A stretch of DNA of 64,000 nt, taken from Angustibacter luteus. GTDB lineage: Bacteria > Actinomycetota > Actinomycetes > Actinomycetales > Angustibacteraceae. Numbering within the stretch: the stretch's first letter is position 1; every line of letters begins with the position of its first letter. The stretch is from contig NZ_BAABFP010000008.1 of assembly GCF_039541115.1 (NCBI RefSeq), forward strand, positions 186,001 to 250,000. Reading direction: 5' to 3'. The position numbers and the translations under genes were made by a program. Below, in pieces: positions 19,288-28,312 of this stretch. The notes beneath the pieces are model-generated. The model saw nothing but the letters and a program-made list of their open reading frames with translations, ran no database searches and had not been told where the DNA came from.

Positions 19288-20058
19288 GTGGACCCAGCGG
19301 AGCCGACGACGGTCACCTGGTGGGGTCACGCGTTCGTGGCGCTGACCATGGACGGCACGACGATCCTGATGGACCCGTTGCTGCGCACCCGGATCGGGCC
19401 GCTGCACAACACCGGCCCGGTACCGGACGTCGCCACCCTGGGCCGGGTCGACGCCGTCCTCATCTCGCACCTGCACCGCGACCACCTGGACCTGCAGTCG
19501 CTGCGCCGGCTGCCGCGCGGGGTCACGCTGGTGGTGCCAGAGGGAGGTGCCGACCTGGTCCGTCGACGCACCGGGCACACCGTGCGCGGGGTGCGGCCGG
19601 GTGCCCAGGTGGACGTCGGCGCGCTGCAGGTCAGCGCCACCTACGCCGACCACGACCCGCGGCGGGGCAAGGGCCAGCTGCAGTCCGACCCGCTCGGCTT
19701 CGTCATCGCCGGCAGCGACCGCGTCTACTTCGCCGGTGACACCGAGTCGTTCGACGGGATGCGCCGGCTCGGCCCGCTCGACCTGGCGCTGCTGCCCATC
19801 GGCGGGTGGGGTTTGACCCTGGCGGAGGGGCACATGGACCCCGAAGAGGCGGCGCAGGCCATCGGGTTGCTGCACCCGAGCTACGTGGTGCCGATCCACT
19901 ACGGCGACCTGCGCATCCCCGTCCTCTGGCGGTGGCGGGCGGCCCGCCGGGCCCACGCGGCCGCCGGCTTCGCGGCCCTGGCCCGGGAGGCGTACGCCGG
20001 GTGCACCGTCGTGGGGCTGGCGCCCGGCGAGAGCTGGGACCTCCCCCGACACGGGTGA
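19288..20058 (+). CDS. Metallo-beta-lactamase-fold hydrolase
   Basis: 256 residues resembling the UlaG/YcbL-like L-ascorbate-6-phosphate lactonase/metal-dependent hydrolase group. HLHRDHLD (His61, His63, Asp65, His66) binds the metal pair. YADHDPR, FAGDTESF and VVPIHYGD supply further ligands. The substrate is unknown; a sugar-phosphate lactone or phosphodiester is possible. The GTG at 19288 follows CACACT by six bases. An in-frame codon at 19225 would extend across the panD promoter and is rejected. Confidence 0.9.
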   Translation: MDPAEPTTVTWWGHAFVALTMDGTTILMDPLLRTRIGPLHNTGPVPDVATLGRVDAVLISHLHRDHLDLQSLRRLPRGVTLVVPEGGADLVRRRTGHTVRGVRPGAQVDVGALQVSATYADHDPRRGKGQLQSDPLGFVIAGSDRVYFAGDTESFDGMRRLGPLDLALLPIGGWGLTLAEGHMDPEEAAQAIGLLHPSYVVPIHYGDLRIPVLWRWRAARRAHAAAGFAALAREAYAGCTVVGLAPGESWDLPRHG

Positions 20059-20121
20059 TGCGCAGGTGACCCGCGCGTCGGATCGTCGTCGGTGACGGCG
20101 GACCGGACGCGGAGGCATCGC

Positions 20122-20361
20122 ATGAGCGAGTACGTGATCAGCGTGGCGGGTCCGCTGTCCGACGACCTGATGAGCGCCTTCCCCGGCCTGTCGCGTCGGC
20201 AGGTCCCGGTGCACACCATGCTGTCCGGTGAGCTGCCCGACCAGTGCGCACTGCAAGGGGTGATCAACCACCTCGACCGGCTCGGCGTCGAGATCATCGA
20301 GATCCGTCAGCTGCCACCCAGCCACCATGGGCGCGTCGCGAGCTCGGGACCGGCGGCATGA
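20122..20361 (+). CDS. Small conserved hypothetical protein
   Basis: 79 residues: a compact alpha/beta pattern starting MSEYVISVAGPLSDDL and ending with a basic/Ser tail. The layout resembles short actinobacterial proteins found beside membrane proteins, function unknown. The ATG at 20122 follows a GCGGAGG ribosome-binding site by about 6 bases, so it is preferred to the GTG at 20092. The stop overlaps the next ATG (ATGA), making it the first gene of a three-gene coupled operon. Confidence 0.8.
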   Translation: MSEYVISVAGPLSDDLMSAFPGLSRRQVPVHTMLSGELPDQCALQGVINHLDRLGVEIIEIRQLPPSHHGRVASSGPAA

Positions 20362-21758
20362 GCGACGACGGCAAGCCTGCGGCCGGCCCGAAAGACGCAG
20401 AGGTCGCACGCCTGCAGCAGCAGGTCCAGGACCTGCAGCGCCAGCTGGACGAGCGACCCGCGGGGCTCGACCAGACCACGCCGATCGCCGTACCGCCTCG
20501 ACCGGGCCGGCTGTCCGGCTGGTGGCGCCCTCCGGTCGTCGTGGTGCTGCTGATCATCGCGACGGTCTGCGCCCCGGCCGCCGTGGTGGCACGCTGGACC
20601 AGCCACGAGCTCGGCGACACCGACACCTACGTGCAGACGGTGGCACCGCTCGCCTCCGAACCCTCGGTCCAGGCCGCCATCACCGACCAGGTGACGAACG
20701 CGATCTTCACCCGGCTGGACGTCAAGGCGATCACCAGCCAGGCCGTGCAGGCGCTGGAGGCGCAGGGACTGCCGCCGAACATCGCCACCGCCCTCACCGC
20801 GCTGAGCGGCCCGCTGTCCAACGGTGTCGAGAGCTTCGTGCACGACCAGGTGGCCAAGATCGTTGCGACCCAACAGTTCCAGGACGCCTGGACGGCCGCG
20901 AACCGCGAGGCGCACGCCCAGCTGGTCGCCGTCCTGACCGGCGACCAGAGCGGAGCCGTCACCGTCCAGGACGACAACGTCTCGGTGAACCTCGCCGGGG
21001 TGATCGACGCGGTGAAGGCCAGCCTGTCCGCCCAGGGCTTCTCGATCGTCGACAAGCTGCCCACGGTGAACGCGTCGTTCGTGGTGCTGGAGGGCGCGGA
21101 CATCAGCCGGGCGCAGCGGGTGTTCTCGTTGCTCGACACCCTGGCCACTGCGCTGCCGGTGCTGGGCATCCTGTGCCTGATCGCAGCCGTGGCGATCTCG
21201 CGGCACCACCGGCGCACCCTGATGGTGGGCGCGCTGTGCATCGCGGTGAGCATGCTCGTGCTGGGGGCCGGGCTGAACCTGGCCCGCCCCTACTACCTGG
21301 ACGCGCTGCCGTCGGCCATCCCGCAGGACGCCGGAGGCGACATCTTCGACACGATCACCAGCACGATCCGGACCAACCTGCGCGCGGTGCTGGTGCTGTT
21401 CCTGATCATCGCGGCCGCGGCGTGGGCCACCGGCTCCTCGGCGCCCGCGGTGGCGACCCGCAGCGGACCGTCCCGCGGAGCGGCGGCGCTGCGTGAGGGC
21501 GGTGCGCGGCACGGGATCGACGCCGGCCCGGTCGGCCGGTTCGTCGGCCGCTTCCGGACCCCGCTTCGGTTGGCGGTCGTGGGGTTGTGCGCGTTGGTCT
21601 ACGTCGTGAAGGACCACCCGTCGGCCGGGTTCACGATCGTGCTGACCATCGTCCTCGTCGTCCTGATCGGCATCATCGAGCTCCTCGCCGCGCCCGTCGC
21701 CGACGACGACGTCAGCTCCGGGTCCCTGCCGCCGAGCGCGCCGCCGTCCACGGCGTGA
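20358..21758 (+). CDS. Conserved integral membrane protein
   Basis: 466 residues. Predicted order: a short coiled-coil N-terminus (about 14-36, LQQQVQDLQRQL), TM1 (about 57-80), a ~190-residue extracytoplasmic region rich in small and acidic residues, then four TM helices (about 262-280, 290-308, 345-365, 400-450). A single-anchored outer domain plus C-terminal membrane block suggests sensing or envelope organisation. I do not recognise a named family. Overlaps both neighbours by 4 bp. Confidence 0.85.
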   Translation: MSDDGKPAAGPKDAEVARLQQQVQDLQRQLDERPAGLDQTTPIAVPPRPGRLSGWWRPPVVVVLLIIATVCAPAAVVARWTSHELGDTDTYVQTVAPLASEPSVQAAITDQVTNAIFTRLDVKAITSQAVQALEAQGLPPNIATALTALSGPLSNGVESFVHDQVAKIVATQQFQDAWTAANREAHAQLVAVLTGDQSGAVTVQDDNVSVNLAGVIDAVKASLSAQGFSIVDKLPTVNASFVVLEGADISRAQRVFSLLDTLATALPVLGILCLIAAVAISRHHRRTLMVGALCIAVSMLVLGAGLNLARPYYLDALPSAIPQDAGGDIFDTITSTIRTNLRAVLVLFLIIAAAAWATGSSAPAVATRSGPSRGAAALREGGARHGIDAGPVGRFVGRFRTPLRLAVVGLCALVYVVKDHPSAGFTIVLTIVLVVLIGIIELLAAPVADDDVSSGSLPPSAPPSTA

Positions 21759-22651
21759 GCGAGCCGCTCGACACCACGGTTGGCCGTCCGGAGGCCAACC
21801 GGCCACTGTGGACCAAGCCGCTCGACAAGGTCGCGCAGCGCCAGGACCGGATCGGTGCGCTGGCCCGCTGGCTGGCCGACTCGTTCGTCCTGGGCTGCCT
21901 GCTGAGGTTCGTGCGGATCAACGGCCGCGACCGCATCCTGGTGATGGCCTCGCAGGCGTTCACCGCGATGATCCCGCTGCTGATCGTGATCAGCAGCTTC
22001 TCGTCCGACAACGACGCCCTGGCCGACGGCATGGTCGAGCGGTTCCACCTGAGCGGCAACGGCGAGAGCGCGATGCGCGTGCTGTTCACCCGGCCGGCCA
22101 ACGCCGCCAGCGCCCTGACCCTCGTCGGTCTCGTGGTGCTCTTCTACTCGACGATGGCGCTCGCCCGCTACGTGCAGCGCACGTACCAGTCGGCGTGGGA
22201 CCTGCCGCCGGTCGGCATCGTCGGCACCCTGAACAGCGTGCTCGGGCTGGCGCTGCTGATCGGGCAGGTCGTGTTCCTGTCGTGGCTGTCCGGGCTCGTG
22301 GGCGAGCTGCGCGGCCACCAGGGCGTCGTCATCCTGATGCACCTCGCCATCGCCAGCGTCCTGTGGCTGCAGGTGCAGTACCTGCTGCTCAGCCGCCGGG
22401 TGCCGCGCCGGGCGCTGGTGCCGGGGTCGATCACCGCAGCGGCCGGGCAGGCGGTGGTGAGCATCTACTCGGCCACCTGGATGCCGCACATCGTCTCGCT
22501 GAACTCCGTGCGGTACGGCGTCATCGGCGTCACGTTCGCCCTGCTCACCTGGCTGATCGTGGTCTGCGCCGGCGTCGTCGCGGCCGCCGTGGTGTCAGCG
22601 GAGTGGGCGCAGCGCGCCGAGCTCGTCCCGCACCGGATGCCGCGGGTCTGA
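21755..22651 (+). CDS. YihY/BrkB-like membrane protein
   Basis: 298 residues. Six hydrophobic helices follow a short cytoplasmic N-terminus. RDRILVMASQAFTAMIPLL near residues 55-75 recalls the YihY (formerly RNase BN-like) family, where the first helices carry this pattern. The family is widespread and functionally undefined in the envelope. It overlaps the upstream membrane protein by GTGA, so the three genes from 20122 are probably one operon. Confidence 0.78.
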   Translation: MSEPLDTTVGRPEANRPLWTKPLDKVAQRQDRIGALARWLADSFVLGCLLRFVRINGRDRILVMASQAFTAMIPLLIVISSFSSDNDALADGMVERFHLSGNGESAMRVLFTRPANAASALTLVGLVVLFYSTMALARYVQRTYQSAWDLPPVGIVGTLNSVLGLALLIGQVVFLSWLSGLVGELRGHQGVVILMHLAIASVLWLQVQYLLLSRRVPRRALVPGSITAAAGQAVVSIYSATWMPHIVSLNSVRYGVIGVTFALLTWLIVVCAGVVAAAVVSAEWAQRAELVPHRMPRV

Positions 22652-22665
22652 GCCGGGGGCGGCGC

Positions 22666-23427
22666 TCAGGCCTCCGATGCCTCCTGCAGGCTGGCCGGCG
22701 CCTCGCGACTGCCGAGCAGCGGTCCGTAGATCGCGCCGGCGATCAGCGCTCCCACGATCGGGGCCACCCAGAAGAGCCACAGCTGCCCGAGGGCCCAGCT
22801 GCCGGCGAAGAACGCGACGCCGGTGGACCGCGCAGGGTTCACCGAGGTGTTGGTCACCGGGATCGTCACGAGGTGGATCAGGGTCAGCGCGAGGCCGATC
22901 GCCAGCGGCGCGAAGCCGCGCGGTGCCCGGGTATCCGTCGCACCCAGGATGACCAGGACGAAACCAGCGGTGAACACGACCTCCACCACCGCGCAGGCGA
23001 GCAAGGCGTAGCCCCCCGGGGAGTGGTCGCCGTACCCGTTGGCCGCGAAGCCGCTGGCCTTGGCGCTGAAGCCCTCCTGGCCGTTGGCGATGACCAGCAG
23101 CACGGTCGCTGCCGCGGTCGCCGCCACGACCTGGGTGACGACGTAGACGGGCACGTCCCTCCAGGCGAAGCGCTTCGCCACCGCGAGGCCGATGGTCACG
23201 GCCGGGTTGAAGTGCCCGCCGGACAGGTGGCCCACCGCGTAGGCCATCGTCAGCACGGTCAACCCGAAGGCCAGGGACACCCCGGCGAAACCGATGCCCA
23301 GGTGGACGCCGTCGCCGTTGACCACGCCGGCGGCGAGGACGGCGGAACCGCAGCCACAGAGGACGAGCCAGAACGTGCCGAACGCCTCGGCCGCTACCCG
23401 GTGTCCCGTGGTGATCGTGTCCGACAT
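22666..23427 (-). CDS. Aquaporin Z-type water channel
   Basis: 253 residues with six helices and two NPA half-helices (HFNPAVT and SVNPARS). The selectivity-filter residues match AqpZ: Phe in VSLAFG, His in LIHLVT, Thr in TNTSVN and Arg in NPARS. That set favours water over glycerol. An AGAGGAG ribosome-binding site precedes the ATG. A single convergent gene with the YihY-like operon. Confidence 0.93.
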   Translation of the reverse strand: MSDTITTGHRVAAEAFGTFWLVLCGCGSAVLAAGVVNGDGVHLGIGFAGVSLAFGLTVLTMAYAVGHLSGGHFNPAVTIGLAVAKRFAWRDVPVYVVTQVVAATAAATVLLVIANGQEGFSAKASGFAANGYGDHSPGGYALLACAVVEVVFTAGFVLVILGATDTRAPRGFAPLAIGLALTLIHLVTIPVTNTSVNPARSTGVAFFAGSWALGQLWLFWVAPIVGALIAGAIYGPLLGSREAPASLQEASEA

Positions 23428-23548
23428 CGACGCTCCTCTGGGTGGGGGTAGTGACTGTCCGCAGCCGACGCTAGGCAGCCAGCAGCGGTGATCGCCTCAC
23501 CCGTCTCGGGCGAGATGCGCGGCGCCCGGCCGTGCCACGCTGAGCACG

Positions 23549-25756
23549 ATGACGACCGCGCCGGCACCGGCTGCCGGTGGCGAGCAAGCCTCGACCACCA
23601 CCGGCCGATGGCGGCTGGCCCGGTCCCTGCTGCACTCCATCCGCTGGACCGTCGGCTCGCTCTTCCGCTTCCTGCTCACCTGGGTGATCGGCACGGCGAT
23701 CCTCGCCATCATCATCCGGATCGTGCCGGGGATCAGCGCGGACGACGGCTGGGACATCGCGATCGCCGTGGTCCTCGTCGCGGCCGCGACCATCGTCCTG
23801 CGCCCGGTGCTGGCCGCACTGGCCGTGGCGATGTCGTGGTTCGGCATCGTGGTCGTCGGCTTCTTCGCCCAGGCCCTCATCGTCTGGGTCGGGCTGGAGC
23901 TGTCGCCGGGCATCCACGTCGACGACTTCGGCTCGGCACTGCTCGCCTCGTGGTTGTACGCGATCCTCGGGGCGCTGGGGTCGTGGCTGATGCTGGTGGA
24001 CGACGACTCCGCCCTGCTGGCCCACGTCGTGCGGTCCGCGCAGCCGGGCTGGTTCGCCCGGTGGCGGGCGAAGCGCCAGGGCATCACCTTGCCGACTCCT
24101 GGTGCGGACGGGCTGGACGGGGTGGTGTTCGTCCAGCTGGACGGCATGCCCTGGCCGGTGCTGCAGCTGGGCGTCGCGTCCGGCGACATGCCCACGATCA
24201 GCCGCTGGGTGCGCTCGGGCAGTCACGCAATGCGCGAGTGGACCGCCGCCGTCCCCTGCACCACCCCGATCTCCCAGGCCGGCATCCTGCACGGCAACAA
24301 CGACAACATGCCCGCGTTCCGCTGGTACGAGAAGGACTCCGGGCGGTTGCTGGTCGCGAACCGGCCGGCCGACGCAGCCGAGATCGAGAGCCGGGCCAGC
24401 AACGGTCTCGGCCTGCTCGCCGACGACGGCTGCTCGATCAGCAACCTGTTCTCCGGTGACGCGGAGATCAACATGCTCTCGATGGCCGGCATGTCCGAGG
24501 GCAAGCGCGGGCTCGGCCCGTCACGCAGCTACGCCTCGTTCGTGCTGCACCCGTTCGGCTTCGCCCGGGCCTTCTTCCTCACCATCGGGGAGATCGTCAA
24601 GGAGCTGCACCAGGGATGGTTGCAGGGCAAGCGTGGGATCGAGCCCCGGATCCACCGGCACGGCTCGTACGTCCTGCTCCGGGCCGCGACGAACGTCATG
24701 CTGCGCGACCTGAACATGGCGCTGGTGGCCGAGCAGATGGTGCTCGGCCGGCGCGCCGTCTACGTCGACTTCGTGGACTACGACGAGATCGCGCACCACG
24801 CCGGCCCGCTGCGCCCCGAGTCGATCGCGTCCCTCGTCGGCCTGGACCGGGTGCTCAACAGCCTGGAGCGGGTGGCCAGCCAGGTGAACCGGCGCTACCA
24901 CTTCGTGCTGCTGTCCGACCACGGCCAGAGCCAGGGGCCGACGTTCCTGCAGAAGTACGGGAAGTCGCTGGAGGACGTCGTGACCGACCTCGTCGGCTCG
25001 ACGGACACGGTCGCCGTCACCTCCTCGATCGAGGGCTGGGGCCCGGTCAACGCGTTCCTCACCGACCTCACCCAGCAGACCGGGGTCGCTGCGAACTTCG
25101 CCCGGCGCAGCCTGTCCAAGCGTTCCCAGGACGGCGACGTCGGCCTCGGCCCGGCCGACCGCGAGGTCGCGGCCGCCACCTCGGACAGCGAGCAGCGACC
25201 CGAGCTCGTCGTGGTCGGCTCCGGCAACCTCGGCCTCGTCTGGTTCGCCCGCGAGCCCGGCCGGCTCACGCTCGAGGACCTGGAGGAGCTGCACCCCGGC
25301 CTCGTGGGCGCGCTCGCCAACCACCCAGGAGTCGGCTGGCTGCTGGTGCAGAGCGCGGCGCACGGACCTGTCGTGGTGGGGGCGAACGGTCTGCGCCAGC
25401 TCGTCGACGGGACCGTCGAGGGCGTGGACCCGCTGGCCCCGTTCCCCGCGACCGCAGGTCCGGACCTGTTGCGGCTGGCCGAGTTCGGCAACGCGGCCGA
25501 CCTGTTCGTCGGCAGCGCCTTCGACCCCATGACGATGGAGGTCTCCGCGTTCGAGGAGCTCGTCGGCTGCCACGGCGGCCTCGGCGGCTGGCAGACCCGG
25601 GCGATGCTGGTGCACCCGGCGGAGTGGCCGCTCACCGAAGCCGAGCACCTGCACGGCGCGCCGACGCTGCACCGTCAGCTCGTGCGCTGGCTCGAGGACC
25701 TCGGGCACCGCACCGAGCTGCCCGAGAGGCAGCCGGCCCCCCACGACGTGGTCTGA
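23549..25756 (+). CDS. Membrane-anchored phosphodiesterase/alkaline-phosphatase-superfamily protein
   Basis: 735 residues. The N-terminal ~160 residues carry about four TM helices resembling a phage-holin-family 4 domain. The rest (about 185-720) has alkaline phosphatase/nucleotide-pyrophosphatase features: VFVQLDGMPWPVL near 190, VDFVDYDEIAHHAG near 408 and LLSDHGQSQGPTF near 452 supply metal-binding Asp/His residues. A thiol or Thr nucleophile may sit in the PCTTPISQAG segment. Likely a membrane-bound phosphodiesterase or phosphatase on an envelope lipid or glycan. The topology (soluble part inside or outside) is uncertain. The ATG follows CACGCT by seven bases. Confidence 0.82.
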   Translation: MTTAPAPAAGGEQASTTTGRWRLARSLLHSIRWTVGSLFRFLLTWVIGTAILAIIIRIVPGISADDGWDIAIAVVLVAAATIVLRPVLAALAVAMSWFGIVVVGFFAQALIVWVGLELSPGIHVDDFGSALLASWLYAILGALGSWLMLVDDDSALLAHVVRSAQPGWFARWRAKRQGITLPTPGADGLDGVVFVQLDGMPWPVLQLGVASGDMPTISRWVRSGSHAMREWTAAVPCTTPISQAGILHGNNDNMPAFRWYEKDSGRLLVANRPADAAEIESRASNGLGLLADDGCSISNLFSGDAEINMLSMAGMSEGKRGLGPSRSYASFVLHPFGFARAFFLTIGEIVKELHQGWLQGKRGIEPRIHRHGSYVLLRAATNVMLRDLNMALVAEQMVLGRRAVYVDFVDYDEIAHHAGPLRPESIASLVGLDRVLNSLERVASQVNRRYHFVLLSDHGQSQGPTFLQKYGKSLEDVVTDLVGSTDTVAVTSSIEGWGPVNAFLTDLTQQTGVAANFARRSLSKRSQDGDVGLGPADREVAAATSDSEQRPELVVVGSGNLGLVWFAREPGRLTLEDLEELHPGLVGALANHPGVGWLLVQSAAHGPVVVGANGLRQLVDGTVEGVDPLAPFPATAGPDLLRLAEFGNAADLFVGSAFDPMTMEVSAFEELVGCHGGLGGWQTRAMLVHPAEWPLTEAEHLHGAPTLHRQLVRWLEDLGHRTELPERQPAPHDVV

Positions 25757-25764
25757 GCGGTGGC

Positions 25765-26820
25765 ATGAGCGAGCGGTCCGGACGTCGTCACCTGGCCTAC
25801 CAGCTCGGCAAGCAGGCGGCTGCGCTGCTGGTCTGCGGGGTCAGCCTGTACATCGTCCTGCCCAGCCTGCTCACCGTGTTCGGCGCCTGGCCGGAGCTCG
25901 GTGACGTGAAGCCCTACTGGTTCGTGGCGATCGTCGTCCTGGAGTCGCTGAGCATGGCCCTGCTGTGGCTGCTGCTGCGGATCTCGCTGGCGACGAAGAA
26001 CTGGACGGACGTCGCGCTGTCCCAGCTCGCCGGGAACGCCGCCACCCGGGTGATCCCGGGCGGCGCGGCGTCCGGTGCCGTCGTCCAGGGCGGGCTGCTG
26101 GTGCGCGCCGGGATGGACACCGGGCGGGTGGCCACGGCGCTGGCCGCCTGCGGGCTGCTCACCACGGGCGTCCTGCTGGCGCTGCCGGTGCTGGCGATCC
26201 CGGCCGCCTTCCTCGGGCCACCGCTGGCGCACGACCTGCAGCTGGGGCTGGAGTTCAGCCTGGTCGTGGCGGGGCTGCTCGTCGGGCTCGGCTACGCGTT
26301 GCTGAAGTGGGACCGGTTCGCCCGTGGCGCCTTCTACCTCGTCGGCCGACTCGTGGCGCTCGTGCGACGCAAGTCCCAGCCGGCCCGGACCGCCAAGCGG
26401 CTGGTCGCCGAGCGCGACCAGGTGGCGGCGGCGCTCGACAAGCGATGGATCCGCGCGCTGACCAGCGCGGCGGCCAGCCGGATGGCCGACTACGCGGTCC
26501 TGGTCGCGGCGCTCATCGCCGTCGGAGCCCAGGTGCGCCCGTCCCTCGTACTCGTCGCGTACGTCGCCGCCATGGCGCTGGGCATGATCCCGATCACCCC
26601 GGGCGGCGTGGGCATCGTCGAGGCCGGCCTGACCGGCTTCCTGGTCTTGGCGGGCGTACCGTCGGACCAGGCCGTCGTCGGCACGCTGCTCTACCGCCTC
26701 GCGTCGTTCTGGTTCCCCATCCCGGTGGGGCTGCTGGCCTGGCTCATCGCGCGGTTGCGCGGGCCGGGCTCGCTGTCCGGCAGACATCTCGCAACCAACC
26801 AAGGAGGAGCGCGTGCCTGA
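25765..26820 (+). CDS. LPG-synthase-like (UPF0104) flippase-domain membrane protein
   Basis: 351 residues. About eight TM helices with the pattern of the lysylphosphatidylglycerol synthase transmembrane domain: the conserved GGAASG and ITPGGVGIVEAGLTG segments are present. There is no C-terminal GNAT-like aminoacyl transfer domain, so it is not MprF. Such proteins often translocate or bind lipid-linked glycans. It starts 8 bp after the phosphodiesterase gene and overlaps the sulfatase gene by 8 bp, giving a likely operon. Confidence 0.88.
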   Translation: MSERSGRRHLAYQLGKQAAALLVCGVSLYIVLPSLLTVFGAWPELGDVKPYWFVAIVVLESLSMALLWLLLRISLATKNWTDVALSQLAGNAATRVIPGGAASGAVVQGGLLVRAGMDTGRVATALAACGLLTTGVLLALPVLAIPAAFLGPPLAHDLQLGLEFSLVVAGLLVGLGYALLKWDRFARGAFYLVGRLVALVRRKSQPARTAKRLVAERDQVAAALDKRWIRALTSAAASRMADYAVLVAALIAVGAQVRPSLVLVAYVAAMALGMIPITPGGVGIVEAGLTGFLVLAGVPSDQAVVGTLLYRLASFWFPIPVGLLAWLIARLRGPGSLSGRHLATNQGGARA

Positions 26821-28312
26821 TACCCCGAACATCCTGATCATCTGGGGTGACGACATCGGCCAGAGCAACCTGAGCTGCTACAGCGACGGAGTCATGGGCT
26901 ACCGCACACCCAACATCGACCGCATCGCGGACGAAGGGGTGCGGTTCACCGACTACTACGGCGAGCAGAGCTGCACGGCGGGTCGGGCGGCGTTCATCAC
27001 GGGCCAGAACCCCTACCGCACCGGGCTCACCAAGGTCGGCCTACCCGGCGCAGACCTCGGCCTGCGCGCCGAGGACCCGACCATCGCCACCGCGCTGAAG
27101 GCGCGCGGCTACGCGACCGGCCAGTTCGGCAAGAACCACTTCGGTGACCGCGACGAGTTCCTGCCCACGATGCACGGCTTCGACGAGTTCTTCGGCAACC
27201 TGTACCACCTGAACGCCGAGGAGGAGCCCGAGCTCGACGACTACCCGACACCGGAGGAGTTCCCGGACTTCCGGAAGAACTTCGGCCCGCGCGGCGTGCT
27301 GCACAGCTGGGCCAACGGCGATGGGACGCAACGCATCGAGGACACCGGGCCGCTGACCAAGGAGCGGATGAAGACCATCGACGACGAGATCGTCCCCGAG
27401 GCCCTGCGGTTCATGACCGACGCCAAGGCGAGCGACACCCCGTTCTTCGTCTGGCTGAACACGACCCACATGCACTTCCGGACGCACATCAAGGACGGCA
27501 GCCGCGGCAAGGCCGGACGCTGGCAGTCCGAGTACCACGACACGATGGTCGACCACGACGAGCTGGTCGGCTCGGTGCTGGACTTCCTGGACGAGCAGGG
27601 GCTGGCCGACGACACGATCGTCATGTACTCCACGGACAACGGACCGCACATGAACTCGTGGCCGGACGCCGGGATGACGCCGTTCCGCAACGAGAAGAAC
27701 TCCAACTGGGAAGGTGCCTTCCGGGTGCCGGCGGTGGTCCGCTGGCCAGGGCACATCCCGGCCGGGACGGTGCTGAACGGCATCGTCAGCCACAACGACT
27801 GGTTCGTCACGCTGCTGGCCGCCGCGGGCGACACGGACGTCGCCGATCGGCTCAAGGTCGGAGCCGACCTGAGCGGGACGACGTACAAGGTGCACCTGGA
27901 CGGGCACAACCAGCTCGACTACATCACCGGCGCGAGCGACACCAGCGCGCGCAAGCACTTCTTCTACGTCTCGGACGACGGCGACCTGACCGCCATGCGC
28001 TACGACAACTGGAAGTTCGTCTTCCTCGAGCAGCGCGCCACGGGCACGCTGCAGGTGTGGATCGAGCCCTACACCGAGCTGCGAGTGCCGAAGCTGTTCA
28101 ACCTGCGCACCGATCCCTACGAACGGGCGGACCTCACCTCGAACACCTACTTCGACTGGGTTCTCGACCACATCTACCTGTTCATCCCGGCCCAGGTGTA
28201 CGTCGGGCAGATGATGAGCACGCTGGTCGAGTTCCCGGCGCGGCAGACGCCGCCGAGCTTCAGCATCGACCAGATGATGGACAAGCTGAGGGCAGGTGCC
28301 GGGAGTGCCTGA
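26813..28312 (+). CDS. Sulfatase (formylglycine-dependent arylsulfatase family)
   Basis: 499 residues. Metal-binding Asp13/Asp14 (WGDDIG), the formylglycine site CTAGR (Cys54, Arg58) and DNGPH supply the active site. The usual CxPxR has Ala in place of Pro (CxAxR), a variant of some sulfatases. Cys54 should be oxidised by a formylglycine-generating enzyme, not encoded in this window. No signal peptide is seen, so it is probably cytoplasmic. The GTG start follows a perfect AAGGAGG ribosome-binding site. The next HAD gene overlaps its 3' end by 17 bp. Confidence 0.94.
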   Translation: MPDTPNILIIWGDDIGQSNLSCYSDGVMGYRTPNIDRIADEGVRFTDYYGEQSCTAGRAAFITGQNPYRTGLTKVGLPGADLGLRAEDPTIATALKARGYATGQFGKNHFGDRDEFLPTMHGFDEFFGNLYHLNAEEEPELDDYPTPEEFPDFRKNFGPRGVLHSWANGDGTQRIEDTGPLTKERMKTIDDEIVPEALRFMTDAKASDTPFFVWLNTTHMHFRTHIKDGSRGKAGRWQSEYHDTMVDHDELVGSVLDFLDEQGLADDTIVMYSTDNGPHMNSWPDAGMTPFRNEKNSNWEGAFRVPAVVRWPGHIPAGTVLNGIVSHNDWFVTLLAAAGDTDVADRLKVGADLSGTTYKVHLDGHNQLDYITGASDTSARKHFFYVSDDGDLTAMRYDNWKFVFLEQRATGTLQVWIEPYTELRVPKLFNLRTDPYERADLTSNTYFDWVLDHIYLFIPAQVYVGQMMSTLVEFPARQTPPSFSIDQMMDKLRAGAGSA

